Positions 40,859-48,982 of a DNA stretch of 51,261 nucleotides are shown piece by piece. The position numbers and the translations under genes were made by a program. The number at the start of each line of letters is the position of its first letter. The first letter of the stretch is position 1. This DNA is from Aeromonas sanarellii (GTDB lineage: Bacteria; Pseudomonadota; Gammaproteobacteria; Enterobacterales; Aeromonadaceae): positions 1 through 51,261 of the forward strand of contig NZ_CDBN01000033.1 of assembly GCF_000820085.1 (NCBI RefSeq), written 5' to 3'. A model generated the notes under the pieces. That model did not search any database. It saw only the letters and a list, made by a program, of their open reading frames with translations, and was not told where the DNA came from.

Positions 40859-42391
40859 ATGTTTGAACTCAATCTGTTGCCGGGCGAGCTGACCCTCGCC
40901 ACCCTGCGCCGCGTCAGCCGCGAGCCGGTACACGTTTCACTGGATCCCGCCGCCCTGCCGGGGATCCACGCCTCCGCCGCCGTGGTCTCCAAGGTGATCG
41001 AGCAGAACCGCGTGGTGTACGGCATCAACACCGGCTTTGGCCTGCTGGCCAACACCCGGATCCCGGTGGAGCAGCTGGACGAGCTGCAGCGCTCCATAGT
41101 GCTCTCCCACGCGGCAGGGATTGGCGAGTATATGGATGACGCCACCGTACGGCTGATGATGGTGCTCAAGCTCAACTCCCTGGCCCGCGGCTTCTCCGGC
41201 ATCCGGCTGGTGGTGCTGGAGGCCCTGATGCGGCTCATCAACGCCGAGGTGTACCCCGTGGTGCCGAAGAAGGGGTCCGTCGGTGCCTCCGGCGATCTGG
41301 CGCCCCTGGCCCACATGAGCTGCCTGCTGATAGGTGAAGGCAAGGCCCGTCACAAGGGCGAGCTGATCGACGCCGCCACTGCCCTCAAGATTGCAGGCCT
41401 GGTGCCCATCGCCCTGGCGCCGAAAGAGGGGCTGGCGCTGCTCAACGGTACCCAGGCGAGCACGGCGTTTGCGCTGGAAGGGCTGTTCCACGCCGAGGAT
41501 CTCTACGCCGGCGCCATCACCATAGGTGCCATGAGCGTGGAGGCCGCACTCGGCAGCCGCCGTCCCTTCGACGCCCGCATCCACGCGGTGCGTGGTCAGC
41601 GTGGCCAGATCGACGCGGCCGCCTGCTACCGCCACCTGCTGGTGGATGGCAGCGAGATCGGCATGTCCCACCACAATTGCGAGAAGGTACAGGATCCTTA
41701 CTCATTGCGTTGCCAGCCGCAGGTGATGGGCGCCTGTCTGACCCAGATCCGCCAGGCGGCCGAGGTGCTGGTGTGCGAGGCCAATGCGGTCTCCGACAAC
41801 CCCCTGGTGTTTGCCGAGGATGAAGACATCCTCTCCGGCGGCAACTTCCACGCAGAACCCGTGGCCTTCGCCGCCGACAACCTGGCGCTGGCCATCGCCG
41901 AGATAGGCTCGCTCTCCGAGCGGCGCATGGCGCTGCTGATCGACTCGCGGATGTCCGGTCTGCCGGCCTTCCTGGTGAACAACGGCGGCGTCAACTCCGG
42001 CTTCATGATCGCCCAGGTCACCTCGGCGGCGCTCGCCTCCGAGAACAAGACGCTGGCCCACCCGGCCTCGGTGGACAGCCTGCCCACCTCCGCGAACCAG
42101 GAGGATCACGTCTCCATGGCCACCTTCGCCGGCCGCCGGCTGGCAGACATGGCCGAGAACACCCGCGGCATCCTGGCGGTGGAGCTGCTGGCGGCGGCCC
42201 AGGGGCTGGATTTCCGCGCGCCGCTGCGCAGCACCGAGCTTATCGAGCTGGCCAAGGGCCGGCTGCGGGAAGAGGTCAGCTTCTACGACAAGGACAGGTA
42301 TTTCGCGCCGGACATCGAGGCGGCGGCCGCGCTGCTGGGCCGTGCCAGCTACAACGACCTGATCCCGGCCGGGATCCTGCCCAGCCTCTGA
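40859..42391 (+). CDS. hutH: Histidine ammonia-lyase HutH
   Basis: A 510-residue lyase. The MIO cofactor arises from Ala-Ser-Gly in [24 protein letters not shown] and the later [10 protein letters not shown] block carry active-site residues. It deaminates L-histidine to urocanate, the inducer of the operon. The start lies 1 bp after the hutU stop, with GGGAG upstream. It is the last gene of hutIGUH, followed by a strong terminator. Confidence 0.95.
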   Translation: MFELNLLPGELTLATLRRVSREPVHVSLDPAALPGIHASAAVVSKVIEQNRVVYGINTGFGLLANTRIPVEQLDELQRSIVLSHAAGIGEYMDDATVRLMMVLKLNSLARGFSGIRLVVLEALMRLINAEVYPVVPKKGSVGASGDLAPLAHMSCLLIGEGKARHKGELIDAATALKIAGLVPIALAPKEGLALLNGTQASTAFALEGLFHAEDLYAGAITIGAMSVEAALGSRRPFDARIHAVRGQRGQIDAAACYRHLLVDGSEIGMSHHNCEKVQDPYSLRCQPQVMGACLTQIRQAAEVLVCEANAVSDNPLVFAEDEDILSGGNFHAEPVAFAADNLALAIAEIGSLSERRMALLIDSRMSGLPAFLVNNGGVNSGFMIAQVTSAALASENKTLAHPASVDSLPTSANQEDHVSMATFAGRRLADMAENTRGILAVELLAAAQGLDFRAPLRSTELIELAKGRLREEVSFYDKDRYFAPDIEAAAALLGRASYNDLIPAGILPSL

Positions 42392-42412
42392 ATCGAAGCC
42401 TGAGCAAACCAT

Positions 42413-42445
42413 AAAAAAAGACCGCCCATGGGGCGGTCTTTTTAT
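42413..42445. terminator. Terminator after hutH
   Basis: AAAAAAAGACCGCCC-ATG-GGGCGGTCTTTTT, nearly symmetric, so it can act in both directions between the converging hutH and chaA genes. Confidence 0.92.
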
Positions 42446-42511
42446 TTCTGGCTTTTGGGTGCCGCTCCTGTCCTTGGCCATCGGGAGCGGGCTGACCAGC
42501 TGCGGACACTG

Positions 42512-42572
42512 TTATCCGTGTTCGAATATCAGGCACCGGTGGGCCGTGAAGGGCACCATGAAGAGTTGGCGC
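42512..42572 (-). pseudogene. Diverged relic of the chaA 3' end
   Basis: Just beyond the chaA stop, the minus strand repeats the last 55-60 bp of chaA with an offset of 63 bp. The relic ends L I F E H G stop and chaA ends L M F E H G stop; the last four codons differ only at third positions (GAG/GAA, CAT/CAC, GGC/GGA). Further in there are indels and about 75% identity. Confidence 0.75.
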
Positions 42573-42574
42573 CG

Positions 42575-43672
42575 TTAGCCATGCTCGAACATCAGGAACA
42601 GGTAGACCACGAAGAGCACCAGGTGGGTGGCGCCGTGCAGGGCGTGAGTGCGGCCGCTGCTGAAGGTCACCTTGCACACCATGAGGGTGGTGACGAGCAG
42701 TACCATGTCGGCCGGGGATAGGCCGAGGCGCACGTCGTGGCCCACCAGGGAGCCGATGAAGAGCACCGAGGGAACGGTGAGGGCGATGGTAGCCAGCACG
42801 GAGCCGAAGTAGAGGTTCATGGCGCGCTGCAGCTGGTTGTTGAAGGCCGCCTTGATGGCGCCGACCGCCTCCGGCGCCAGCACGATACAGGCGACGATGA
42901 AGCCACCCAGGGCCGCCGGGGCCTCCATCACATGGACACCGTGATTGATGGGGATGGCGAGCGTCTTGGCCAGCAGGATCACCACCACCAGGTAGGCCAG
43001 CAGCAGCAGGGTGTGATAGACGTTGCTGCGCAGGGGGCCGTGGTGCTCCTCGTGATCCTCGTGGTCGCTGTCGACGAAGAAGTGGCTGTGGCTGCGAGTC
43101 TGGATCAGCAGGAAGACGCCGTAGAGCAGCAGCGAGATGATGATCAGCATCCAGGACATGGCGCCGGACAGGCCGCCCTGGGAGCCCCCCTGGGTGAAGT
43201 TGGGCAGTACCAGGCAGAGCAGGGCCAGGGGAATGATCGCCACCAGATAGGATTTGACCCCGTCCAGATTGAAGTTCTGAGTGTGGTAGCGCCAGCCGCC
43301 AAACAGCAGGGTGAAGCCCACCAGGCCGTTGGTCACCAGCATCACCACGGCGAACATGGTGTCGCGGGCCATGGTGGGGTTGGGCTCGCCGGTCAGCATG
43401 ACGGAGGAGATCATCACCACCTCCAGGGAGATGACCGACAGGGTGAGGATCAGGGTGCCAAAAGGTTCGCCGAGCTTGATGGCCAGGGCATCGGAGTGAC
43501 GGACGACGGAGAAGATGGCCCAGGTGACGACGGCCAGCAGGAGCAGCGACACCGGCAGGTAGACCGCAAGGGGGGTTGCCTCCGTCAGCAGCTCGCTGCC
43601 GAGGGTCTTGAAGAAGAGCAGGGTCAGCAGGCCGGCGGGCAGGGCAATCTCTTGGCGGATAAATGACTTCAT
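42575..43672 (-). CDS. chaA: ChaA-type Ca2+/H+ (Na+/H+) antiporter
   Basis: A 365-residue, eleven-helix cation exchanger. The two alpha repeats carry the acidic motifs GTLILTLSVISLEVVMISSVMLTG (residues about 70-95) and GGFIVACIVLAPEAVGAIKAAFNN (about 255-280). A His/Asp-rich cytoplasmic loop, DSDHEDHEEHHG (about 203-214), probably binds or senses metal. ChaA exports Ca2+, Na+ or K+ at alkaline pH. It is monocistronic and convergent with hutH. The 3' end has a diverged extra copy just outside the gene. Confidence 0.9.
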   Translation of the reverse strand: MKSFIRQEIALPAGLLTLLFFKTLGSELLTEATPLAVYLPVSLLLLAVVTWAIFSVVRHSDALAIKLGEPFGTLILTLSVISLEVVMISSVMLTGEPNPTMARDTMFAVVMLVTNGLVGFTLLFGGWRYHTQNFNLDGVKSYLVAIIPLALLCLVLPNFTQGGSQGGLSGAMSWMLIIISLLLYGVFLLIQTRSHSHFFVDSDHEDHEEHHGPLRSNVYHTLLLLAYLVVVILLAKTLAIPINHGVHVMEAPAALGGFIVACIVLAPEAVGAIKAAFNNQLQRAMNLYFGSVLATIALTVPSVLFIGSLVGHDVRLGLSPADMVLLVTTLMVCKVTFSSGRTHALHGATHLVLFVVYLFLMFEHG

Positions 43673-43844
43673 AGGCAGTGGTTCTCATCTCGGGGCGGCG
43701 GTGGCCGACAGGGTATGGAGCAACTTGACGGCGTCACCGGGGTGACGAACCCGTTGATGATATAGGGTGTTGTCCACTCGAGGGAAAATCATTTTTGTGG
43801 CAAGAGGTGAGGGATCCGGCCAGTCAGACCGGATCCTATACCGG

Positions 43845-43940
43845 TTAGGCTGTGCCCGGGTTGTTCTGCCGCCAGTCCAGCAGCCAGATCCTCAGCTTGC
43901 CGAGGGGCATGGGCCTGGCATGGACATGGCTCTGGATCAG
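43845..43940 (-). pseudogene. Relic of the 3' end of the CSS-EAL gene
   Basis: About 90 bp (43851-43940) repeat the gene's own terminal segment (43964-44053) at a 113-bp offset with about five mismatches. The relic reads ...HARPMPLGKLRIWLLDWRQ...NNPGTA stop; the gene reads ...YARPMPLGKLKIWLLDWRQ...NNPGT and then continues VSPGRAAV across the junction. The relic probably shows the ancestral C-terminus. A GGATCCGG/CCGGATCC hairpin (43812-43836) follows. Confidence 0.85.
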
Positions 43941-45511
43941 ACCGCAGCCCTGCCCGGCGACACTGTGCCCGGGTTGTTCTGCCGCCAGTCCAGCAGCCAG
44001 ATCTTCAGCTTGCCGAGGGGCATGGGCCTGGCATAGACATAACCCTGGATCAGATGGACGCCATGCTGGCTCAGATAGTCGACCTGGGCCTGGGTCTCGA
44101 CCCCTTCGGCGATCATCTCCATGTCCGACTTGAGGCCGAAGGCGATGATGGCTTCCAGCAGGTTGCGCTTGGGATCGTCCGTGCCTATGGTGTCGACGAA
44201 CATCTTGTCGATCTTGATCTGGCGGATGCCGAGGCGCTGCAGGTAGGCGAAGCCGCCGTAGCCGGTGCCGAAATCGTCCAGCTTGAAGTGATACCCCTTC
44301 TCCTGCAGGGTGGCGATCTCCCCCATGGCCGCCTGGATGTCGGTGATGGGCTCACGCTCCGTGAGCTCGAAGGTGAGCCTGTCCGGAGAGGGCCAGCCAT
44401 GGCGTTGCAACTGGCCGCTCAGATGGGGCTGCTCTATGTGGGCGGCCACCAGGTTGACACTGACCCACTGGGTCGGCGCCAGACTGGAGAGATCGGCGAT
44501 GACCTGCTCCAGCAGTTGATCCGTCATGGGCAGGATCAGGTCCTGCTCTTCCGCATAGGCGATGAAGGTGCCTGGCGGCACCATGTTCCGCCCCCGCTGC
44601 CAGCGCAGCAGTGCCTCGAAGCCGACCACCTCCCGGGTGCGGCTGTCCACCACGGGCTGGTAGAAGGGGATGAACTCCCGCCGTGCCAGCCCGGCCTGCA
44701 GCAACCCCTTGAGGGAGCGCCGGTAGTTGCGCAGCCCCCAGTAGATGGCCACCAGCAGACCCCCCAGGGCACCGCCATACCAGAGGCCGTAGTGGCGAGC
44801 CTGCATGCTTGCATGGCGCTGCAGCGCCTTGCCTGCCCACAGGGTCTGCCTGATCTGCTTGCCGGGATCCAGGAAGCTCAGGCTCTGGCTGGCGGCTTCC
44901 TGCTTGATGGTGCTGTCCCCGCGAGGAAAGATGGGATTCACCTCGCCGGGTTCCAGCTGGCTGAACTCGAGATAGAAGCAGTCGGCACAAGGGGTTTTCA
45001 GCAGGTCATGGCTCCAGCTGTTGCTCAGCACCCAGTAGGCGATGTTGCCGCCGGCCCTGTAGTAGGCAACCAGCTCCTGCTCGGTGTGGAAGCTGGCCTG
45101 GGTGGCGATGATCCCGAACTGATCGCCAGCGGGGTAGGGGGGCATGTCGGCGGAGTGGAAGGGCAACGTCTGTCCCAGGCTGGAGCAGCCGCTGCCGGAG
45201 GCGAGAATGAGCCCCTGTATTCGAAGATGCTTGCTGTAAAAATGGGGACCGCGCAGCAGCGCCATGTCCTGGGGACCACAATCGAAACGAAAGCGAGCCA
45301 GCTGGAGGCGAATGCCTTGATCCAGTTCGCGGTGGCGTTCGAGCAGCGCCTCTTCTATCTCCCGGCCTTTCTGTGTCAGCAGCTGGCGGGCGAGGGGGCG
45401 CTCCAGCAGGTGCCCGAGGGGCAAGGCCAGCAGCGGTGGCAGGCAGAGCAACAGCAGACTGATCCAGAGAGGGGATGTTCGTCGCAAGAGATACCTGTCC
45501 GGTGGACGCAT
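43937..45511 (-). CDS. CSS-motif EAL-domain cyclic-di-GMP phosphodiesterase
   Basis: A 524-residue membrane protein: helix at about 15-37, a periplasmic CSS-type sensor domain (about 40-235, with Cys in RFDCGPQD and SGSGCSSLG), a second helix near 240-258, and an EAL domain (about 265-515). FEALLRWQ, TFELTERE, KLDDFGTGYGGFAYLQ and AEGVETQAQVDYL show the catalytic residues intact, so it should hydrolyse c-di-GMP to pGpG. Related PdeC-type proteins sense periplasmic thiol redox state. The start is uncertain: ATG at 45511, or TTG at 45520, both without a clear ribosome site. The last eight residues result from a tandem duplication of the 3' end. Confidence 0.88.
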   Translation of the reverse strand: MRPPDRYLLRRTSPLWISLLLLCLPPLLALPLGHLLERPLARQLLTQKGREIEEALLERHRELDQGIRLQLARFRFDCGPQDMALLRGPHFYSKHLRIQGLILASGSGCSSLGQTLPFHSADMPPYPAGDQFGIIATQASFHTEQELVAYYRAGGNIAYWVLSNSWSHDLLKTPCADCFYLEFSQLEPGEVNPIFPRGDSTIKQEAASQSLSFLDPGKQIRQTLWAGKALQRHASMQARHYGLWYGGALGGLLVAIYWGLRNYRRSLKGLLQAGLARREFIPFYQPVVDSRTREVVGFEALLRWQRGRNMVPPGTFIAYAEEQDLILPMTDQLLEQVIADLSSLAPTQWVSVNLVAAHIEQPHLSGQLQRHGWPSPDRLTFELTEREPITDIQAAMGEIATLQEKGYHFKLDDFGTGYGGFAYLQRLGIRQIKIDKMFVDTIGTDDPKRNLLEAIIAFGLKSDMEMIAEGVETQAQVDYLSQHGVHLIQGYVYARPMPLGKLKIWLLDWRQNNPGTVSPGRAAV

Positions 45512-45699
45512 GGGATGCAAATGGATTGCAATATCATAGCATTAGCTGCATCGATTTGAGTCGGGTCGGTCACACTTGGAACAAAAATGGTAATCCCTTG
45601 ATAAACAACCAATATGACAAATTGATTGATGAAGATTCAATCGCTGACCTGTCATAAATGACAATTGTCCAGCTTATCTGAAATGGCTAGAGTAGCGGT

Positions 45700-45811
45700 G
45701 CGGTTTGACTCACCGTGTGTTCAATACTCCTGTATCTATTTTTGTCAGTAGCACAGAGTGTTAGTTTTGATATGAGTGTTTCTTTTGGTCCCCGTGCGGG
45801 ACCATTTTTCT
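45700..45811 (+). ncRNA. Candidate small RNA, about 110 nt, upstream of csrD
   Basis: TTGTCC (45665-45670), a 17-bp spacer and TAGAGT (45688-45693) form a good sigma-70 promoter. A terminator TGGTCCC-CGTGC-GGGACCA plus TTTTT (45788-45811) ends the transcript before csrD. The body is U-rich and AT-rich compared with its surroundings and has no credible ORF. It could be a free Hfq-type sRNA or an attenuated leader of csrD. The rest of the 475-bp gap between the two genes shows nothing else. Confidence 0.45.
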
Positions 45812-45986
45812 GTCCGTCTCCCCCGGGTGTTGCCCCTCCTCCAGTTTTCCGTTCCGACGGCCTGCCGGCCAGAGTCTGACGCCCCCGTCCGCTTATTTGC
45901 AGAAGCGGGATCTTCATCCATAGGCGGCCTTTGGCCAAGGCTGATACCATGAGGCCCTATGGATGCTGTCGGCTACGGAAAGGCAC

Positions 45987-47906
45987 ATGAAACTGACCAC
46001 TCAACTCGTCTCCTTTATTACCCTGTGCGTGATCGCGGCCATGGCCATGGTGATGCTGGGCGGGGTCTTCAGTTTTCGCCAGATGGGCATGGAGCTGCAG
46101 CAGAACCGGGTCGATTCCCTGGTGGAGATCATCGACAAGCAGCTGGGGGTGACCGATGACCAGCAGGCCCTTGCCCGCTGGCTGCCCTCCCTGCTGCGGG
46201 CCTCCCACGTGGTCGAACTGGAGATCCGCCAGGACAAGCAGCGGGTCTACTGGTTTCGCGACGTGCAGCAGCAGACCGACGAGAGCCTGCTGATCCCCTA
46301 CAGCAAGGCGATCCCCAATCAGGCCGGCATGCGGGCCGACTTCAAGCTGGACAGGCCGTTCAAGGAGTTCGAGTACTCCATGCGGGCCATGTTTGGCATC
46401 TCCCTCGGCGTCTTCATCGTGGTGTTCGGGCTCTGGTACTCCATTCGCTGGCTGCGCCAGCAGTTGCGCGGTGCCGAACTGCTGGCGGAACGGGCCCAGC
46501 TGATCCTGGATGGCAAGCTCACCAAGCTGGCCCATGATCCGGCAGAGGAGTGGCCGGCCCCGGCCAGCCAGGCCCTCGACTATCTGCTGGCCGAGCTGGC
46601 GGACGCCCGCAAGGAGCGCAGCCGGTTCGACAACTTCATCCGCAGCAACGCCTTCGTCGACAAGACGACGGGCATCGGCAACCGCCTCTTCTTCGACAAC
46701 CGGCTGGAGAGCGCCATCATGGAGGCGAGCGTGATCAGCGGCGGGGTGCTGCTGATCGAGCTGGCCGGGCTGGAGGAGCTGGATCCCGAGTTGAGCAGTC
46801 GCCCGAGCCAGGAGCTGCTGATGGAGGCGAGCGCCTCCATCGGTGCCTTCGTGCGCAAGCACAGCGGCGCCCTGCAGGCCCGCTATGCGGGCCAAGTATT
46901 TGCCGTGCTGCTGCCCAACATGTCCGAGAGCGAGATGGTGGACGGGGCCAGCCAGCTGCTCAAGAGCCTGCAGCGCCTGCACTGGCCCGAGGCGGTCAAT
47001 GTGGAGACGGCCGTCTACCTGGGGGCCGTCTGCTACCAGGCCGAGGACTCCCTGCTCAAGGTGCAGGAGGAGGCCGAGCTGGCGCTCAAGAGCGCACGCC
47101 TGCAGGGCCACAGCGGATGGTTCCTGTTCGAGAAGTCCCTCAACGACGAGGCGAGCAGCAAGGGGACGGTGCGCTGGCGCACCCTGATCAGCCGTCGCAT
47201 CGAGGAGCGGGGGATCTCCTTCTATCTGCAGCCGGTGCAGCAGGAGCGGGATCAGGTGGTGCTGCAGCAGGAGCTGCTGATCCGCATCCACGACGAACAG
47301 GGCAGGGAGCTGCAGGCGGGGGTCTTCATGCCCATGGCGGAGAAGGCCGGGCTGCTGCTGCCGCTGGACCGGCTGGTGGTCGCCAGCACCCTGCGCCTGC
47401 TGCGGCAGCGGCCGGCGTCGAGCTGCCCCGTCAGTCTCTCCCTCAGCGCCCAGAACCTGCTCAACCGGGAGTTCCAGCGCGAGCTCTTCTTCGATCTGTT
47501 CCAGCTGCCGCGCAGCACCAACGAGGGGCTGATCCTGCAGCTGTCGGAATCCCAGGTGACCCGCCACTACGAGGCCCTCAAGCGGCCGCTGCGGGCGCTG
47601 CGCATGCTGGGCTGCCAGCTGGCCATCGATCACGCGGGTCAGGACGTGGTGAGCACCCAGTACATCAAGGAGTTCGAGATCCACTTCCTCAAGCTGCACC
47701 CCAGCCTGGTGCGGGAGATCCATCTGCGCCAGGTCAACCAGATGGCGGTGCGCAGCCTGGTGGGCGGCTGTGCCAACACCCAGACCCGGGTGATAGCGGT
47801 GGGGGTGGAGAGCGGCGACGAGTGGAAGATGCTGCGCCACCTCGGGGTGCACGCGGGGCAGGGCCCCTGGTTCGCCGAGCCCGCCCCCTTCACCATGCCC
47901 ACCTGA
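45987..47906 (+). CDS. csrD: CsrD (MshH), degenerate GGDEF-EAL regulator of Csr RNA decay
   Basis: A 639-residue protein homologous to E. coli CsrD and Vibrio MshH: an N-terminal helix (MKLTTQLVSFITLCVIAAMAMVML), a periplasmic segment, a second helix near 140-160 followed by a HAMP-like linker, then degenerate GGDEF and EAL domains. The GGDEF position reads YAGQVF, and the EAL position reads ELL in QQELLIRI, so neither activity is expected. DKTTGIGNRLFFDNRLE and VSTQYIKEFEIHFLKLHPSLVREI match CsrD. In E. coli it makes CsrB/C susceptible to RNase E. ATG 45987 matches the homologue start; 45963 is in frame. Adjacent MSHA genes fit the mshH position. Confidence 0.92.
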   Translation: MKLTTQLVSFITLCVIAAMAMVMLGGVFSFRQMGMELQQNRVDSLVEIIDKQLGVTDDQQALARWLPSLLRASHVVELEIRQDKQRVYWFRDVQQQTDESLLIPYSKAIPNQAGMRADFKLDRPFKEFEYSMRAMFGISLGVFIVVFGLWYSIRWLRQQLRGAELLAERAQLILDGKLTKLAHDPAEEWPAPASQALDYLLAELADARKERSRFDNFIRSNAFVDKTTGIGNRLFFDNRLESAIMEASVISGGVLLIELAGLEELDPELSSRPSQELLMEASASIGAFVRKHSGALQARYAGQVFAVLLPNMSESEMVDGASQLLKSLQRLHWPEAVNVETAVYLGAVCYQAEDSLLKVQEEAELALKSARLQGHSGWFLFEKSLNDEASSKGTVRWRTLISRRIEERGISFYLQPVQQERDQVVLQQELLIRIHDEQGRELQAGVFMPMAEKAGLLLPLDRLVVASTLRLLRQRPASSCPVSLSLSAQNLLNREFQRELFFDLFQLPRSTNEGLILQLSESQVTRHYEALKRPLRALRMLGCQLAIDHAGQDVVSTQYIKEFEIHFLKLHPSLVREIHLRQVNQMAVRSLVGGCANTQTRVIAVGVESGDEWKMLRHLGVHAGQGPWFAEPAPFTMPT

Positions 47907-47920
47907 CTGTGGCGCCGGCA

Positions 47921-47940
47921 GGGCGATGAAACGCCCTTTG
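47921..47940 (+). terminator. Weak terminator-like hairpin after csrD
   Basis: GGGCG-ATGAAA-CGCCC followed by TTTG, 14 bp past the csrD stop. Confidence 0.4.
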
Positions 47941-47965
47941 GCGCGACCGGCCGTGGCGGGCGGTC

Positions 47966-48913
47966 CTAGAGACGGCCCTGCTCCCGCAAGCCCGCCAGCC
48001 CCTGCATGCCGCCGGTGTGGATGAAGACCACCTCGCTGCCGCGGGGAATGCGGCCGGCGTCCAGCTCCCGAAACAGCCCCCACATCGCCTTGCCGCTGTA
48101 GATGGGCTCGAGCGGCAGCCCGGTCTGGGCGCTGAAGTCCTGCACCCATTGCCAGAGCGCCTGGCTGAACCTGGCGTAGCCGCCGTCGTGGTGATCCAGG
48201 GCGATGTGCCATCCCTGGGTGGTGGCCGCCGCCGGATGAAGCCGGCACACCTCGTCATGGAGGAAGCCTCCCCCCTTGAGCACGGCGATGGCCAGGATCC
48301 GCTCCCGCTCCCGCTTGCCCGCGATGAGCCCCGCCAGGGTGCCGCCGCTGGCGCAGGGCAGCACCCAGAGATCCGGCGAGAAGGGCAGTTCGGCCACCAG
48401 CTCGGCCACCCCGGGGATGGCGAACGGGCTGCTGCCCCCCTCCGGCACTATCAGGGTGTCTTCATCCTCGAACCTGGCCAGCCAGTCGGGATCCTGGCGT
48501 CGCCGGTAGCTCTGGCGGTCCACGAAAACGAGATCCATGCCCCAGCCTCTGGCCGCACTCAGGGTCGCGTTGCTGACGGTGGCGGCCTCACCGCGTATGA
48601 TGCCCGTGGTGCGCAGCCCCAATCTGAACCCAGCCGCCGCCAGGGCGTGGATGTGATTGGAGTAGGCGCCGCCAAACGACAGTATGTGCGTCTTGCCCTG
48701 TGACCTGGCCCGTTCCAGGTGGTATTTGAGCTTGCGCCACTTGTTGCCCGAGAGGGTCGGGTGGATCAGGTCGTCCCGCTTGCACCAGAGCCTGACGTCC
48801 CTGGCATCCAGCAGCGGGTGGTGGATCCTGTGCAGGGGGGAGGGGAGGCTGAGGGGGGCCAGCGGGTCGTCTGCGGGGGGCGTCGGCCCGGCCTTCGGAG
48901 CATTGTCTGTCAT
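47966..48913 (-). CDS. D-cysteine desulfhydrase / ACC deaminase-family PLP enzyme
   Basis: A 315-residue fold-type II PLP enzyme. The PLP lysine is in LSGNKWRKLKYHL, the phosphate-binding and substrate loops are SFGGAYSNHIHALAAAG and PCASGGTLAGL, and HTGGMQGLAGL closes the C-terminus. Members act on D-cysteine (to pyruvate, H2S and ammonia) or on 1-aminocyclopropane-1-carboxylate. D-cysteine desulfhydrase is more likely in this lineage, but sequence alone does not decide it. It lies on the opposite strand between csrD (mshH) and mshI, interrupting the usual MSHA order. Its start is 69 bp from mshI, in a divergent arrangement. Confidence 0.85.
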   Translation of the reverse strand: MTDNAPKAGPTPPADDPLAPLSLPSPLHRIHHPLLDARDVRLWCKRDDLIHPTLSGNKWRKLKYHLERARSQGKTHILSFGGAYSNHIHALAAAGFRLGLRTTGIIRGEAATVSNATLSAARGWGMDLVFVDRQSYRRRQDPDWLARFEDEDTLIVPEGGSSPFAIPGVAELVAELPFSPDLWVLPCASGGTLAGLIAGKRERERILAIAVLKGGGFLHDEVCRLHPAAATTQGWHIALDHHDGGYARFSQALWQWVQDFSAQTGLPLEPIYSGKAMWGLFRELDAGRIPRGSEVVFIHTGGMQGLAGLREQGRL

Positions 48914-48982
48914 AAAATTGGAGGCTAATCGCCTGTTTATGTTAAGGTTTAATCCGTTTCATGCCGCCAGGTGCAGATCCAG

